64,000 nucleotides of DNA, from NCBI RefSeq assembly GCF_034064985.1, contig NZ_CP139249.1, positions 3,224,001 to 3,288,000 on the forward strand. The letters run 5' to 3'. The translations under genes and the position numbers were made by a program. The first letter of the stretch is position 1. Every line of letters begins with the position of its first letter. The notes under the pieces are model-generated. The model was not told where the DNA came from, searched no databases, and saw nothing but the letters and a program-made list of their open reading frames with translations. Positions 54,078 to 62,000 of the stretch are shown here, one piece after another. Source of the DNA: Acinetobacter pittii (GTDB lineage Bacteria; Pseudomonadota; Gammaproteobacteria; Pseudomonadales; Moraxellaceae).

Positions 54078-55313
54078 ATGAAATCTTTTAACGCTACAGC
54101 TAAACCTTCTCTTCCACCTATCGCACAGTTCTCAGGTGCAGATAGAGATGCATTCCTAGAACAGCTCAAAGAAGATTTTTCAACTTTTGAGTGGACAACA
54201 GAGAATGGTAATACTAAAACTTTCAAGACGAGTATAAACCACGAAGTTGAGAAAATGATCAGTCGTATTGAGTTGATCAAGTTTTTTCAGAAGCAGCGCC
54301 CTATCGCTATACTTACACCTATTAAGAGTTTTAAGGGTAAAGAGCAACTATGTGTTGAATATGCGAAGGATGTTCCTCTTTCGCTTAAGTGCCAGCTTAC
54401 AACAATCTTTGTGTCTGCTCGCTCTGGCAATTATAAAATGGGCATTGAGTTACAAGCTTTTGAGGACACATTCTCAGAACTAACAAAGGAAGAACAATAT
54501 GCCCTTTATGAGTTTGCTCTAATCAATCAGTGTTACACATCTGAACAAGCTCAGGCTTATGTTAGGGCTTTGATTAAATTTCAGAAGTTGTTTGCAGTAA
54601 GAATACAGAGTACCTCAATTCGTAAACAGCTTTCAAATCGTGCTAGTAATCGACGCCGTTCTAAAGAACGTTGTGTTCAGCTTGTTGATACGCTACTCAA
54701 GATCCATTCTCGAATCCTTGTTGTTCGAGTAGACCTAGGATTAATACGCGATCCAGCTAAGCTTCAACAGCTTGCTATCTCACCTAATTTTGCTCAGGTT
54801 GAACATGATAGTGGGTTTATACAAGAGTCTTTTATTCGGTTCTATGATGCATCTAAGCATAATCAGCTTAAGCATGCGCTCGGGTATATCCTGCGTATTG
54901 AACACACCCCGACTAAGGGATTTCATGGACATCTTTATTACTTCTTCAATGCCAATGACCATCGTGAGGACATCACGTGGGGACAATATATTGCTGAGAA
55001 ATGGAAGGTTGCTACAAACAATCTTGGGACTGCTTTTATCTGCAATATGAAGAAAGATGAGTACCGCTATCGTGCCTTAGGCATTTTGGAGTATACCGAC
55101 CATGAAATGCTTAAAAATCTCAAGGCTACGTTTGACTACATATGCAAAAATGATCAGTACTTCGCCTTTACTAATGGAGAACAAATTCGGAGCTTCCGAA
55201 CAAGCCAAATACCCAAAGTACCTGATACTAAACTTGGACGCCCACGTAAGTTCGAACAACTTAACCTTCTAGACTCTGATCAATCAGATGATGCTCAAGT
55301 AGGAGGACAGTAA
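54078..55313 (+). CDS. Inovirus-type Gp2 / YagK-YfjJ C-terminal domain protein, probable replication initiator
   Basis: A 411-residue protein related to the family annotated as inovirus Gp2 or YagK/YfjJ C-terminal domain proteins, found in phage-like islands. The C-terminal region has ILVVRVDLGLIRDPAK, then GYILRIEHTPTKGFHGHLYYFFNA, where HGH inside a hydrophobic strand resembles the HUH metal site of rolling-circle Rep/relaxase enzymes. WGQYIAEKWKVAT and LGILEYTDHEML follow. Nicking activity is inference. GAGG precedes the ATG at 54078. The next gene starts two bases after its stop. Confidence 0.75.
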   Translation: MKSFNATAKPSLPPIAQFSGADRDAFLEQLKEDFSTFEWTTENGNTKTFKTSINHEVEKMISRIELIKFFQKQRPIAILTPIKSFKGKEQLCVEYAKDVPLSLKCQLTTIFVSARSGNYKMGIELQAFEDTFSELTKEEQYALYEFALINQCYTSEQAQAYVRALIKFQKLFAVRIQSTSIRKQLSNRASNRRRSKERCVQLVDTLLKIHSRILVVRVDLGLIRDPAKLQQLAISPNFAQVEHDSGFIQESFIRFYDASKHNQLKHALGYILRIEHTPTKGFHGHLYYFFNANDHREDITWGQYIAEKWKVATNNLGTAFICNMKKDEYRYRALGILEYTDHEMLKNLKATFDYICKNDQYFAFTNGEQIRSFRTSQIPKVPDTKLGRPRKFEQLNLLDSDQSDDAQVGGQ

Positions 55314-55314
55314 C

Positions 55315-56295
55315 ATGACTAAGTACGCATCAGATGCTTTACTTGCAGCTACACATTCGTCATGCAGCATTCAACCTATTTGGGCTTACGATCTGATTGG
55401 TTCTGAGAAGTCAGCAAAAGCTCTTGGGAGATCAAAAACTACGAGCATGTTTGCAAAACAAAATTCTCAAAATAGTAATCAGGCATTATCTCTCAGTAAA
55501 CCTGTTGAGTTGATTAGATCAGCATATCCATTAGTGACAGGCTCCCCTGTCACTAATGGGATGTTATCTGTTCGACTAAAGCCAGAGAACGAATTGTTTA
55601 TTCAGTTTATTAAACATATGGGGCCTATGCTTAATGGGGGGATTTACTGCCACGATCAGTATTTTTCTAATCAAATTACGGGCTACCAATATATGCTCAA
55701 CACTAGGCAGTTTAGTGAGGATTTAACAGCTTGGAATACAGAACAAAGTCGTGCTGAAGAGTTATTTGATTCGACAATGAAGGTTCTATTCAGAGACTAC
55801 GCAGGCTTCGAAACACATGAGCTATATTTGCCAATGCTATTTACGCTTTCAGCGAATACTCCAATGTATTCGAAACAACAATATTTAGATCAGCAGAAAA
55901 AAGAGATGATCGCCATTTTCCTTAATGAAGGTGGAAATAATGAAATTATTGCCGTATTTTCGAAATGGGAACTTACACCCCAAGGACAATTAGCACTTAG
56001 GCTGGTGTTTTTACTGGAACGCCAGTTCATAGATGATCCTGTTGGTTCTTCTGATGAAAATGCTTTCATTGCCTTACGAGGTAATCTGGAAGGCCTATTT
56101 AATTGCAAAGCATATCCTGTATCTATGCCATTAAACGGGTTTATGCAAACTAATCATTTTTTTAAAAGTGATCCAAGGTGCAAAGATCTTATTAAGCTGC
56201 TCAAAACGTACCTGATAGGCAGTGATGCAGTCCTTCGAATTTGGGATACACAGTCCAATTTTGATGTGTTGTATTCAAAGTTTAAAACTAACTAG
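55315..56295 (+). CDS. Hypothetical protein, operon partner of the Gp2-like gene
   Basis: A 326-residue soluble protein, not recognised. It is slightly acidic, with Gln/Asn-rich surface segments and no obvious motif. The strong AGGAGG before its ATG and its tight spacing to the Gp2-like gene place it in the same operon, as does the PrtN-like gene that follows after 18 bases. Confidence 0.65.
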   Translation: MTKYASDALLAATHSSCSIQPIWAYDLIGSEKSAKALGRSKTTSMFAKQNSQNSNQALSLSKPVELIRSAYPLVTGSPVTNGMLSVRLKPENELFIQFIKHMGPMLNGGIYCHDQYFSNQITGYQYMLNTRQFSEDLTAWNTEQSRAEELFDSTMKVLFRDYAGFETHELYLPMLFTLSANTPMYSKQQYLDQQKKEMIAIFLNEGGNNEIIAVFSKWELTPQGQLALRLVFLLERQFIDDPVGSSDENAFIALRGNLEGLFNCKAYPVSMPLNGFMQTNHFFKSDPRCKDLIKLLKTYLIGSDAVLRIWDTQSNFDVLYSKFKTN

Positions 56296-56313
56296 TTAAG
56301 AGGCTATTTCACA

Positions 56314-56586
56314 ATGGGTGCATTCCAGTTAAACACCGCTGATTACCTATTTATGAAATATCGCTCTATGACTGTCGAATTAATGAGCATAGTACAAGAC
56401 TACTATCCTCACTTAAGCAAGGCAGAGGCGCTGAGAAAGGCAAATAATCAAGAGTTTCCTTTCTCTGTCTTTAAAATAGATTCAAGCAAACGCGCACCAT
56501 TTCTGGTGCACGTTAAAGACTTGGCTGATATCTTAGATAAGAAGTATTCTGAAGCTGCTAAAGACTTTGCTACGTTTCATCAATGA
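56314..56586 (+). CDS. PrtN / AlpA-like regulator or excisionase
   Basis: A 90-residue protein that resembles the pyocin activator PrtN family: NTADYLFMKYRSMTVELMSIVQDYYPHLSKAEALRKANNQEFPFSVFKIDSSKRAPFLVHVKDLADILDKK has the order MxYxxx, YF/YPHL, the R-K pair, and the LVHVKDLADxLD end typical of that family. In islands with integrases such small DNA-binding proteins usually control excision or expression. It overlaps the end of the convergent integrase gene. Confidence 0.75.
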   Translation: MGAFQLNTADYLFMKYRSMTVELMSIVQDYYPHLSKAEALRKANNQEFPFSVFKIDSSKRAPFLVHVKDLADILDKKYSEAAKDFATFHQ

Positions 56587-57718
56587 GGCGTAGCACCTCT
56601 TCCAATTGAATTACATTTCGCCTTGACTTCACAGAAACATACCGCTGTAAGCTCCCCCAAGAATCATGCAAACTTACTTTCTGAATTTCAGGAATAGTAA
56701 AACTTTGTTCTGCAAGTCTCGTACAACCTTCATGTCTCAAATCATGAAAATGTAAATCCTCTATTCCCAATATTTTACATGCTTCGCGAAACTCTTTTCC
56801 TATGCTTTTGGGATTCAAAGGTAATAAGAGTTGTTCATCATATCCTAATCGAAGCATACGACTCCGCACTTCATTATCTAATAAAAGTTCAATTATTGTT
56901 TTACAAGGTTCCAACACATCAAAAGACTTGTGATTACCTTTAGAACCGTTCGGATTTTTCAAATCATGAACTTTCCATGAAGAGTTGTAAGAATCATAAT
57001 CTTGCAGCCATAAGCGTGTTAACTCTGCTTCACGTCTACATGAAAAAATTGCGAACCAAATAATTAAATGCATTGGATACTTAGTACCGTATTTATTTAA
57101 CTTCCAACGCTCAGCAAAAAGTTTTGTTAAAGCAATTAACTCTTCCTTTGTAGGAAGCCTATCTCTCACTTTACTAGACGAGATTTGACGAGTTTTTCTA
57201 AGCTGTGCTGTAGCTTTATCGAAGTTACTTAAATCAACTTCCATACCCCACATAACAGATGCATGAGATAGAACACCTCTAATATGTAAAAGCTCATGCT
57301 GCTGTGTACTTGTTGCAATAGGTTCTAAACCAAGATTAGGCACGCCTCTTCGTCTTAGAGCCACATGCTCAGCCAAATGTATCGAATGTATTTTTGTGAT
57401 AATATTGCGCGCAATTGGCAACTTCTTAATTAAGAGTAGAGAATAGCGTTTCGTCCTGCCGTACTCGCTCCCAACTTCATCCAAATATTTATCTATGGCA
57501 TCTGACAAAGTTAGATCAATCAGTTGTTCTTTGCCAAGTAAAATGTCTGGATTTTCTTGAATCTCAACTTCTCTTTTTTTAAGCCAGTTTTCTGCCACTT
57601 TTTTTGAATAAAATGTTTTGCTTTCAGAATAAGCAGGATAACCTTTTTTGTTGATCCGGATAGCAGCTCGGTAACTAACACTTCCATCTGCACTTTTTCT
57701 GGCAGTAATTGACCCCAT
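56570..57718 (-). CDS. int: Tyrosine recombinase, dusA-type integrase
   Basis: A 382-residue phage-type integrase. The N-terminal part contains the arm-binding region (ITARKSADGSVSYRAAIRINKKGYPAYSESKTF). The catalytic residues are SCRREAELTRL (first Arg), HFHDLRHEGCTRL (His-x-x-Arg), LHDSW (His) and the nucleophile in SLQRYVSVKS. dusA-specific integrases of this kind are a recognised family in Acinetobacter and other Proteobacteria. The ATG at 57718 is taken because longer readings would be translated from arm-site repeats. Its start is 130 bases from the rebuilt dusA. Confidence 0.9.
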   Translation of the reverse strand: MGSITARKSADGSVSYRAAIRINKKGYPAYSESKTFYSKKVAENWLKKREVEIQENPDILLGKEQLIDLTLSDAIDKYLDEVGSEYGRTKRYSLLLIKKLPIARNIITKIHSIHLAEHVALRRRGVPNLGLEPIATSTQQHELLHIRGVLSHASVMWGMEVDLSNFDKATAQLRKTRQISSSKVRDRLPTKEELIALTKLFAERWKLNKYGTKYPMHLIIWFAIFSCRREAELTRLWLQDYDSYNSSWKVHDLKNPNGSKGNHKSFDVLEPCKTIIELLLDNEVRSRMLRLGYDEQLLLPLNPKSIGKEFREACKILGIEDLHFHDLRHEGCTRLAEQSFTIPEIQKVSLHDSWGSLQRYVSVKSRRNVIQLEEVLRLIDET

Positions 57719-57721
57719 AAT

Positions 57722-57772
57722 TTTACACCATGAACCATTTTTTTCATTATGGTGTAAATTCTGGTGTAAATG
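57722..57772. other. Probable integrase arm-type sites, right end
   Basis: Contains the inverted word TTTACACCAT (57722-57731) and the direct pair ATGGTGTAAATT ... GGTGTAAATG (57749-57772). These match the pair at the left end (15334-15355). They overlap the integrase promoter, so the integrase may regulate itself. Confidence 0.6.
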
Positions 57773-57852
57773 CAAACCGATTAACGCAGCTAAACATGAG
57801 TTCCCACAGATTCAAACAGGTTGCAAAACACTGATTAAAGGTATGATTTTTA

Positions 57853-58869
57853 ATGACTATTAACAAAACCATTGAAACTATTAAATCTCCAAGAATCAGT
57901 GTAGCCCCAATGATGGACTGGACAACGAAGGATTACCGATTCTTTGCACGGTTGTTTAACCCGAACGTTGTGCTTTATACAGAAATGGTGACTACGGGTG
58001 CAATCCTATTTGGCGATGCAAAACGCCATTTGGACTATAACGCTCAAGAACACCCTATCGTATTACAACTTGGTGGCTCAAATCCGCAAGAGCTTGCTAC
58101 CTGCACAAAAATGGCTGAAGACTGGGGCTACGACGAAGTCAACCTGAATGTAGGCTGCCCAAGTGACCGCGTACAGAACAATAAAATCGGCGCGTGTTTA
58201 ATGGCAGAGCCAGACTTGGTTGCTGAATGCATTCATACCATGCAAAAGGCAGTAAAGATTCCAGTAACGGTAAAACATCGTATTGGTATTGATGACATGC
58301 AGTCTTACGAAGAAATGCTACATTTCGTAGATACTGTCGCTGCAACAGGTTGTACTTATTTCGTTGTGCATGCCCGTATTGCTATTTTGAAAGGTTTGTC
58401 TCCAAAAGAAAATCGAGAAGTTCCTCCTTTACGCTACGAAGATGTATACCGCTTAAAGCAAGAACGTCCGCACCTAACCATTGAAATTAACGGCGGAATT
58501 AAAACTTTTGCCGAAACTCAAGCTCATTTACAACATGTTGATGGTGTCATGATTGGCCGTGAAGCCTACCATAACCCTTACCTACTTGCTGAGCTCGGCC
58601 AACTTTGGAATTTAGAAGCACCAGATCGATTCGATATTATGGAACAAATGCTGCCTTATATTGAGCAACGCATGGCTGAAGGTGCTCCCCTTTCAATCAT
58701 TACACGTCATATTTTAGGTTTATTCCAAAACTTACCGGGTGCTCGTAAATGGCGTCAGGCGCTAAGTGGCGGAAACGCAAAAACTTTAGCCGATGTTGAA
58801 AATGCAATTCAGAACATGCGAGCAGCTATGATTCGCACTGAAGAGTATGTAAAAGAGCAGCAGGTTTAA
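57853..58869 (+). CDS. dusA: tRNA-dihydrouridine(20/20a) synthase DusA, hybrid with an island-encoded 5' end
   Basis: A 338-residue flavoprotein that makes dihydrouridine at U20/U20a in tRNA. Visible features are RISVAPMMDWTTKDYRFFARL, the active-site Cys in NVGCPSDRVQ (about residue 102), HARIAILKGLSPKENR and GGIKTFAET and a GREAYHNPY FMN site. The first 18-20 residues (MTINKTIETIKSP) are unrelated to the stub at 15220, but RISVAPMMD is the same with different codons. The new 5' end, ribosome-binding site (AAAGG) and probable promoter (-10-like TATGAT at 57842) come from the island. Confidence 0.93.
   Translation: MTINKTIETIKSPRISVAPMMDWTTKDYRFFARLFNPNVVLYTEMVTTGAILFGDAKRHLDYNAQEHPIVLQLGGSNPQELATCTKMAEDWGYDEVNLNVGCPSDRVQNNKIGACLMAEPDLVAECIHTMQKAVKIPVTVKHRIGIDDMQSYEEMLHFVDTVAATGCTYFVVHARIAILKGLSPKENREVPPLRYEDVYRLKQERPHLTIEINGGIKTFAETQAHLQHVDGVMIGREAYHNPYLLAELGQLWNLEAPDRFDIMEQMLPYIEQRMAEGAPLSIITRHILGLFQNLPGARKWRQALSGGNAKTLADVENAIQNMRAAMIRTEEYVKEQQV
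57910..57917. other. attR core of the dusA-integrated island
   Basis: ATGATGGA, identical to the left core at 15265-15272. It marks the other end of the 42.6-kb insert. Confidence 0.75.
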
Positions 58870-59202
58870 GTTGGCGACGATTTCTTAAATTGTAAGAAAA
58901 TGTGGCATTTTAAATCAGAGACTTAGATTTTGAGTATATTCGCAAATGTTGGAAAAAATATTCAAATTTAAGCTCTGATTAGTTATTTATTTATAATGAT
59001 ATCAATAATTTAAATTTCACAATTTTTGACCACCTCTTTTGATAAGTATATTTTCGCTCCAAAGCAGGCACCTCTGGAAAAAAGATACGTTATTACATAA
59101 CATACACAAAACTTTTAAGATACGCCTATTAGTATCTCTGAACGCCACAGGTAGGTGGTGATTTTTTAATATGGACATGGGTAGCACGGTAGAGATTTCA
59201 CG
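58870..59202. other. AT-rich spacer after dusA
   Basis: No gene seen. A weak hairpin (CGCCAC / GTGGTG with one G-U pair, then a T run) at about 59141-59169 might end dusA transcription or lie in the leader of the next gene. Confidence 0.4.
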
Positions 59203-59715
59203 ATGATTATTTATGACGGACAAGTAGCTGATAATTACATGTATCAGGATTCAAATCAGGCAGCCATTGTTGTATCGCACAGCACACCAAGCCTCCCTTA
59301 TCCTTTCACCATGAAACCCAATAATCATCAAACTCAAACTTCAACCAACCCACCCATCGATGTAGAAAAGTTTGTAGAAAAATTAGAAAGCGTTACTTCT
59401 AGACGCAGTAAAGCTAGATGCGCACGTAGTATCCGTCTTGCACTCGAATCTGCTGGTGCTAATGTTGAAAACCATCCAATCGCAGCTTCAGATTGGGGCG
59501 ATACTCTCAAAAAGATTGGCTATAAACAAATTGATCCAGCCTTTGATGAACCTCAAGAAGGTGACATTTACATCATTCACAGAACCCGCAACCACGTTTA
59601 TGGACACATCGCAGGATATACAGGAAGTGAATGGGTCTCTGACTTCAAACAAAGTAGTTATGACGTTTATAAAGAAGATAACGTTACTTATACTTACTAT
59701 AGATTAGCTGCCTAA
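59203..59715 (+). CDS. Papain-like (CHAP/NlpC-type) amidase candidate
   Basis: A 170-residue protein. Its C-terminal part reads SKARCARSIRLALESAGA ... SDWGDTLKKIGYK ... EGDIYIIHRTRNHVYGHIAGYTGSEWVSDFKQ. A conserved Cys in a helix, then GDI, then HxxGHIA with the catalytic His is the order of CHAP/NlpC-P60 cysteine peptidases and of cell-wall amidase toxins. There is no signal peptide. It is therefore either a cytoplasmic peptidase, a phage-type endolysin relative, or an effector exported by a secretion system. Ends four bases inside the convergent lysR gene. Confidence 0.6.
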   Translation: MIIYDGQVADNYMYQDSNQAAIVVSHSTPSLPYPFTMKPNNHQTQTSTNPPIDVEKFVEKLESVTSRRSKARCARSIRLALESAGANVENHPIAASDWGDTLKKIGYKQIDPAFDEPQEGDIYIIHRTRNHVYGHIAGYTGSEWVSDFKQSSYDVYKEDNVTYTYYRLAA

Positions 59716-60617
59716 TCAATTTCCTCAAGTTGAAAAACTTGATGGATGCGTTCGGCACAATGCTGAATTATTTCATCATGATCTTTTCTATAGACCAAAA
59801 CTACTTCCGAAAGTGATAGCTGATCGGTTAAAGGCAATAGTTTTACCTGAGCAGGCAAGATCTGCTGAAATTCTTTAGGCACAATACTTACACCAATATT
59901 TGCTGCCACAAGTTGTAACTGTGAAATCTTACGCGACTGGATTGGAGCTTTTTGTGGGGTAAATCCTGCGACTAAACATAGATTTGAGACCAAATAGCTT
60001 AATCCACCTCTTTTAGAATGGGGTGTAGAAACAAAGTATTCTTCTTTTAAATCTTTGACTTCGACCTTCTCTTTATTTGCAAATTTAGCATGATCAATGT
60101 GCACGGCCATCATTAAAGGTTCTTCATATAATTTAATAACATTGACGTCATCTAGTGTATGCCGAACTGGCGGTCTAATTAAACCAATATCAATCTCCCC
60201 ATTCAGTAAAGCCAAAACTTGATGCTCAGATGACAACGTGTTTATCTCAAAGTTAATTTTTTGCTTTAAACTCATTTCTTTTAATATTTGAACCTTTTTA
60301 TCATCCAGAACAATACTGCTCGAGTGAGCAATTTTAATCTGGCGATTTTTTCCTTCTGCAATATTCTTAGAAACTCCAATGATCTCATTTAAATAATGCA
60401 TATTATCTTTTATTTTTTTATAGAAGACTTCTCCTGCCGCCGTGAGTTTTACTTTCTTATCAGTACGATCAAATAACTGAAAATCAATTTCTTCCTCTAA
60501 TAGCTTCATTTGCCGACTTAAAGCAGACTGAGCAATAAATAGTTTCTCTGAAGCAGCGGTAAAGCTCCCTTCTTCAACAATTTTTATAAAATATTGAAAT
60601 TGTTTTAATGTGAGCAT
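59712..60617 (-). CDS. LysR-type transcriptional regulator
   Basis: A 301-residue LTTR with the N-terminal helix-turn-helix (LKQFQYFIKIVEEGSFTAASEKLFIAQSALSRQMKLLEEEI) and a periplasmic-binding-protein-like effector domain (RQIKIAHSSSIVLDDKKV, GLIRPPVRHTL). The start at 60617 is chosen since the ATG at 60623 has its ribosome-binding site too close. LTTRs usually control a neighbouring divergent gene; here the divergent neighbour is the 40-residue membrane protein at 60720. Target and inducer unknown. Confidence 0.88.
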   Translation of the reverse strand: MLTLKQFQYFIKIVEEGSFTAASEKLFIAQSALSRQMKLLEEEIDFQLFDRTDKKVKLTAAGEVFYKKIKDNMHYLNEIIGVSKNIAEGKNRQIKIAHSSSIVLDDKKVQILKEMSLKQKINFEINTLSSEHQVLALLNGEIDIGLIRPPVRHTLDDVNVIKLYEEPLMMAVHIDHAKFANKEKVEVKDLKEEYFVSTPHSKRGGLSYLVSNLCLVAGFTPQKAPIQSRKISQLQLVAANIGVSIVPKEFQQILPAQVKLLPLTDQLSLSEVVLVYRKDHDEIIQHCAERIHQVFQLEEID

Positions 60618-60719
60618 AACCATCTCAAAATTAGATCATTAGGTCTATTTTCTATATTAGATTAGATAGATAGCCTTAGCTAGAATTTTATCAAGACCAT
60701 TCACTTGATTGAATTATTC

Positions 60720-60842
60720 ATGAAGTATTTAAAAGGGTTTGTCATTTTCACCGTTGTTTTTCTAATTTTATGGTGCTTTAAATTTTATGATCAGCAGTTA
60801 CCCACACAACCCCAGCAAGACAACATAGAGCTGTATGATTAA
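60720..60842 (+). CDS. Small single-pass membrane protein, 40 residues
   Basis: ATG at 60720 codes MKYLKGFVIFTVVFLILWCF followed by a short polar tail (DQQLPTQPQQDNIELYD). One hydrophobic helix, divergent from the LysR gene, and followed by a bidirectional terminator. There is no good ribosome-binding site, so confidence is moderate. It is a candidate for LysR control. Confidence 0.5.
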   Translation: MKYLKGFVIFTVVFLILWCFKFYDQQLPTQPQQDNIELYD

Positions 60843-60860
60843 ATAGTTTCTCTCAAAAAT

Positions 60861-60896
60861 AAAAAGGCATGCACTCACATAAGCACATGCCTTTTT
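60861..60896. terminator. Bidirectional terminator between the small membrane protein and tcdA
   Basis: AAAAAGGCATG / CATGCCTTTTT arms around a 14-base loop, serving both convergent genes. Confidence 0.85.
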
Positions 60897-60906
60897 AATA
60901 TTTAAA

Positions 60907-61668
60907 TTAGGCTTTCTTTAAATCAAGCTTTTTCAAAACTTCAGCTACAGCAATCATAGCAAAGCTTGAAGTCACCACTACCGCTGAACCATAACCACCA
61001 CAGCGTAAGCCCGCCGATGGGCAAACATCTGCACTAGAAAATGGATTATCGATTGAGTAAATACAGGTAATACCAAATTTCTCCTTTGGCTTTTTACAGA
61101 TGCCGCGAGCACGAAGTTGACTCCGTAGCTTCGCTAACATCGGATCTTGTTCTGTTTTTGATAAATCCGCCACACGAATTTTAAGTGGATCAAGCTTACC
61201 ACCTGCTCCGCCTGAAACAATCAAAGGAATTTTATTAAAACGGCAATGAAGCATTAAAGCCAGTTTTGCTTTAACATCATCAATACAGTCCAAGATAATA
61301 TCGGGTACAGGATTTAAAAGTTCTGTGACATTCTCAGGTGTTAAAAAGTCATCAATAATATTAACTTTAATACGTGGGTTAATTTGGCGACAACGCTCCG
61401 CCATAATCTCAACTTTTTCACAGCCCAGAGTTGATGTCATCGCAGGTAACTGACGGTTTACATTTGATGCTGCAACCACGTCCATATCCACCAGAGTCAA
61501 CTCACCAATACCTGTACGTGCTAGAGCTTCTACCGCCCAACTACCGACCCCACCAATACCAATCACCATCACATGACTTTTTTCATAGTGCTGGAACGAT
61601 GAATCACCATAAACTTTGGCTACACCTGCAAAACGGCGGTCATATTCATCTTGTTGGAGATCGGTCAT
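60907..61668 (-). CDS. tcdA: tRNA threonylcarbamoyladenosine dehydratase TcdA (CsdL)
   Basis: A 253-residue E1-like protein that converts t6A37 of tRNA to its cyclic form using ATP. The ATP-binding motif is VMVIGIGGVGSWAVEALARTGIGELTLVDMDVV, followed by NVNRQLPA and DCIDDVKAKLALM. A late GAGGKLDPLKI and two Cys-containing segments (GICKKP, DVCPSAGLRCGGYGS) match TcdA. Typical length. AGAGTAGCA precedes the ATG. Confidence 0.93.
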   Translation of the reverse strand: MTDLQQDEYDRRFAGVAKVYGDSSFQHYEKSHVMVIGIGGVGSWAVEALARTGIGELTLVDMDVVAASNVNRQLPAMTSTLGCEKVEIMAERCRQINPRIKVNIIDDFLTPENVTELLNPVPDIILDCIDDVKAKLALMLHCRFNKIPLIVSGGAGGKLDPLKIRVADLSKTEQDPMLAKLRSQLRARGICKKPKEKFGITCIYSIDNPFSSADVCPSAGLRCGGYGSAVVVTSSFAMIAVAEVLKKLDLKKA

Positions 61669-62000
61669 TGCTACTCTTTGGGGATATAAAACACGGAGAG
61701 TATTTTACTGCTTTTCAGAAGAAAGTGTATTTTAGATCAAAGAAAACTTGAGACTGTAATGTTTAAACTCACGATAAGTCTTATGATTATTAATCAAATT
61801 ATACAGCTTAAGATTTAAACTATTATTTACTAATGTGACAGGCGGCATGGATGCCGCTCAGTTGGGCTGCGGTATAAGGATATACCGTCAGCCCGACAAA
61901 GGATTTTTGTTACTTTTTATCCTTAAAAAGTAAGGATACGCCTATATAGTCAACATTAGCCAAAGCGCCCTCATTACAAGGCTATGCAAACTTAGCCAAA
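61669..62000. other. Hairpin-rich spacer between tcdA and acnA
   Basis: Holds three consecutive hairpins: GCGGCAT/ATGCCGC (61842-61857); the long GTTGGGCTG-CGGTATA-AGGA-TATACCG-T-CAGCCCGAC (61861-61897, 16 pairs including one G-U); and TTACTTTTT/AAAAAGTAA (61910-61933). The order and quality suggest a dispersed structural repeat or a small RNA rather than a plain terminator. No coding frame is seen. Confidence 0.7.
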
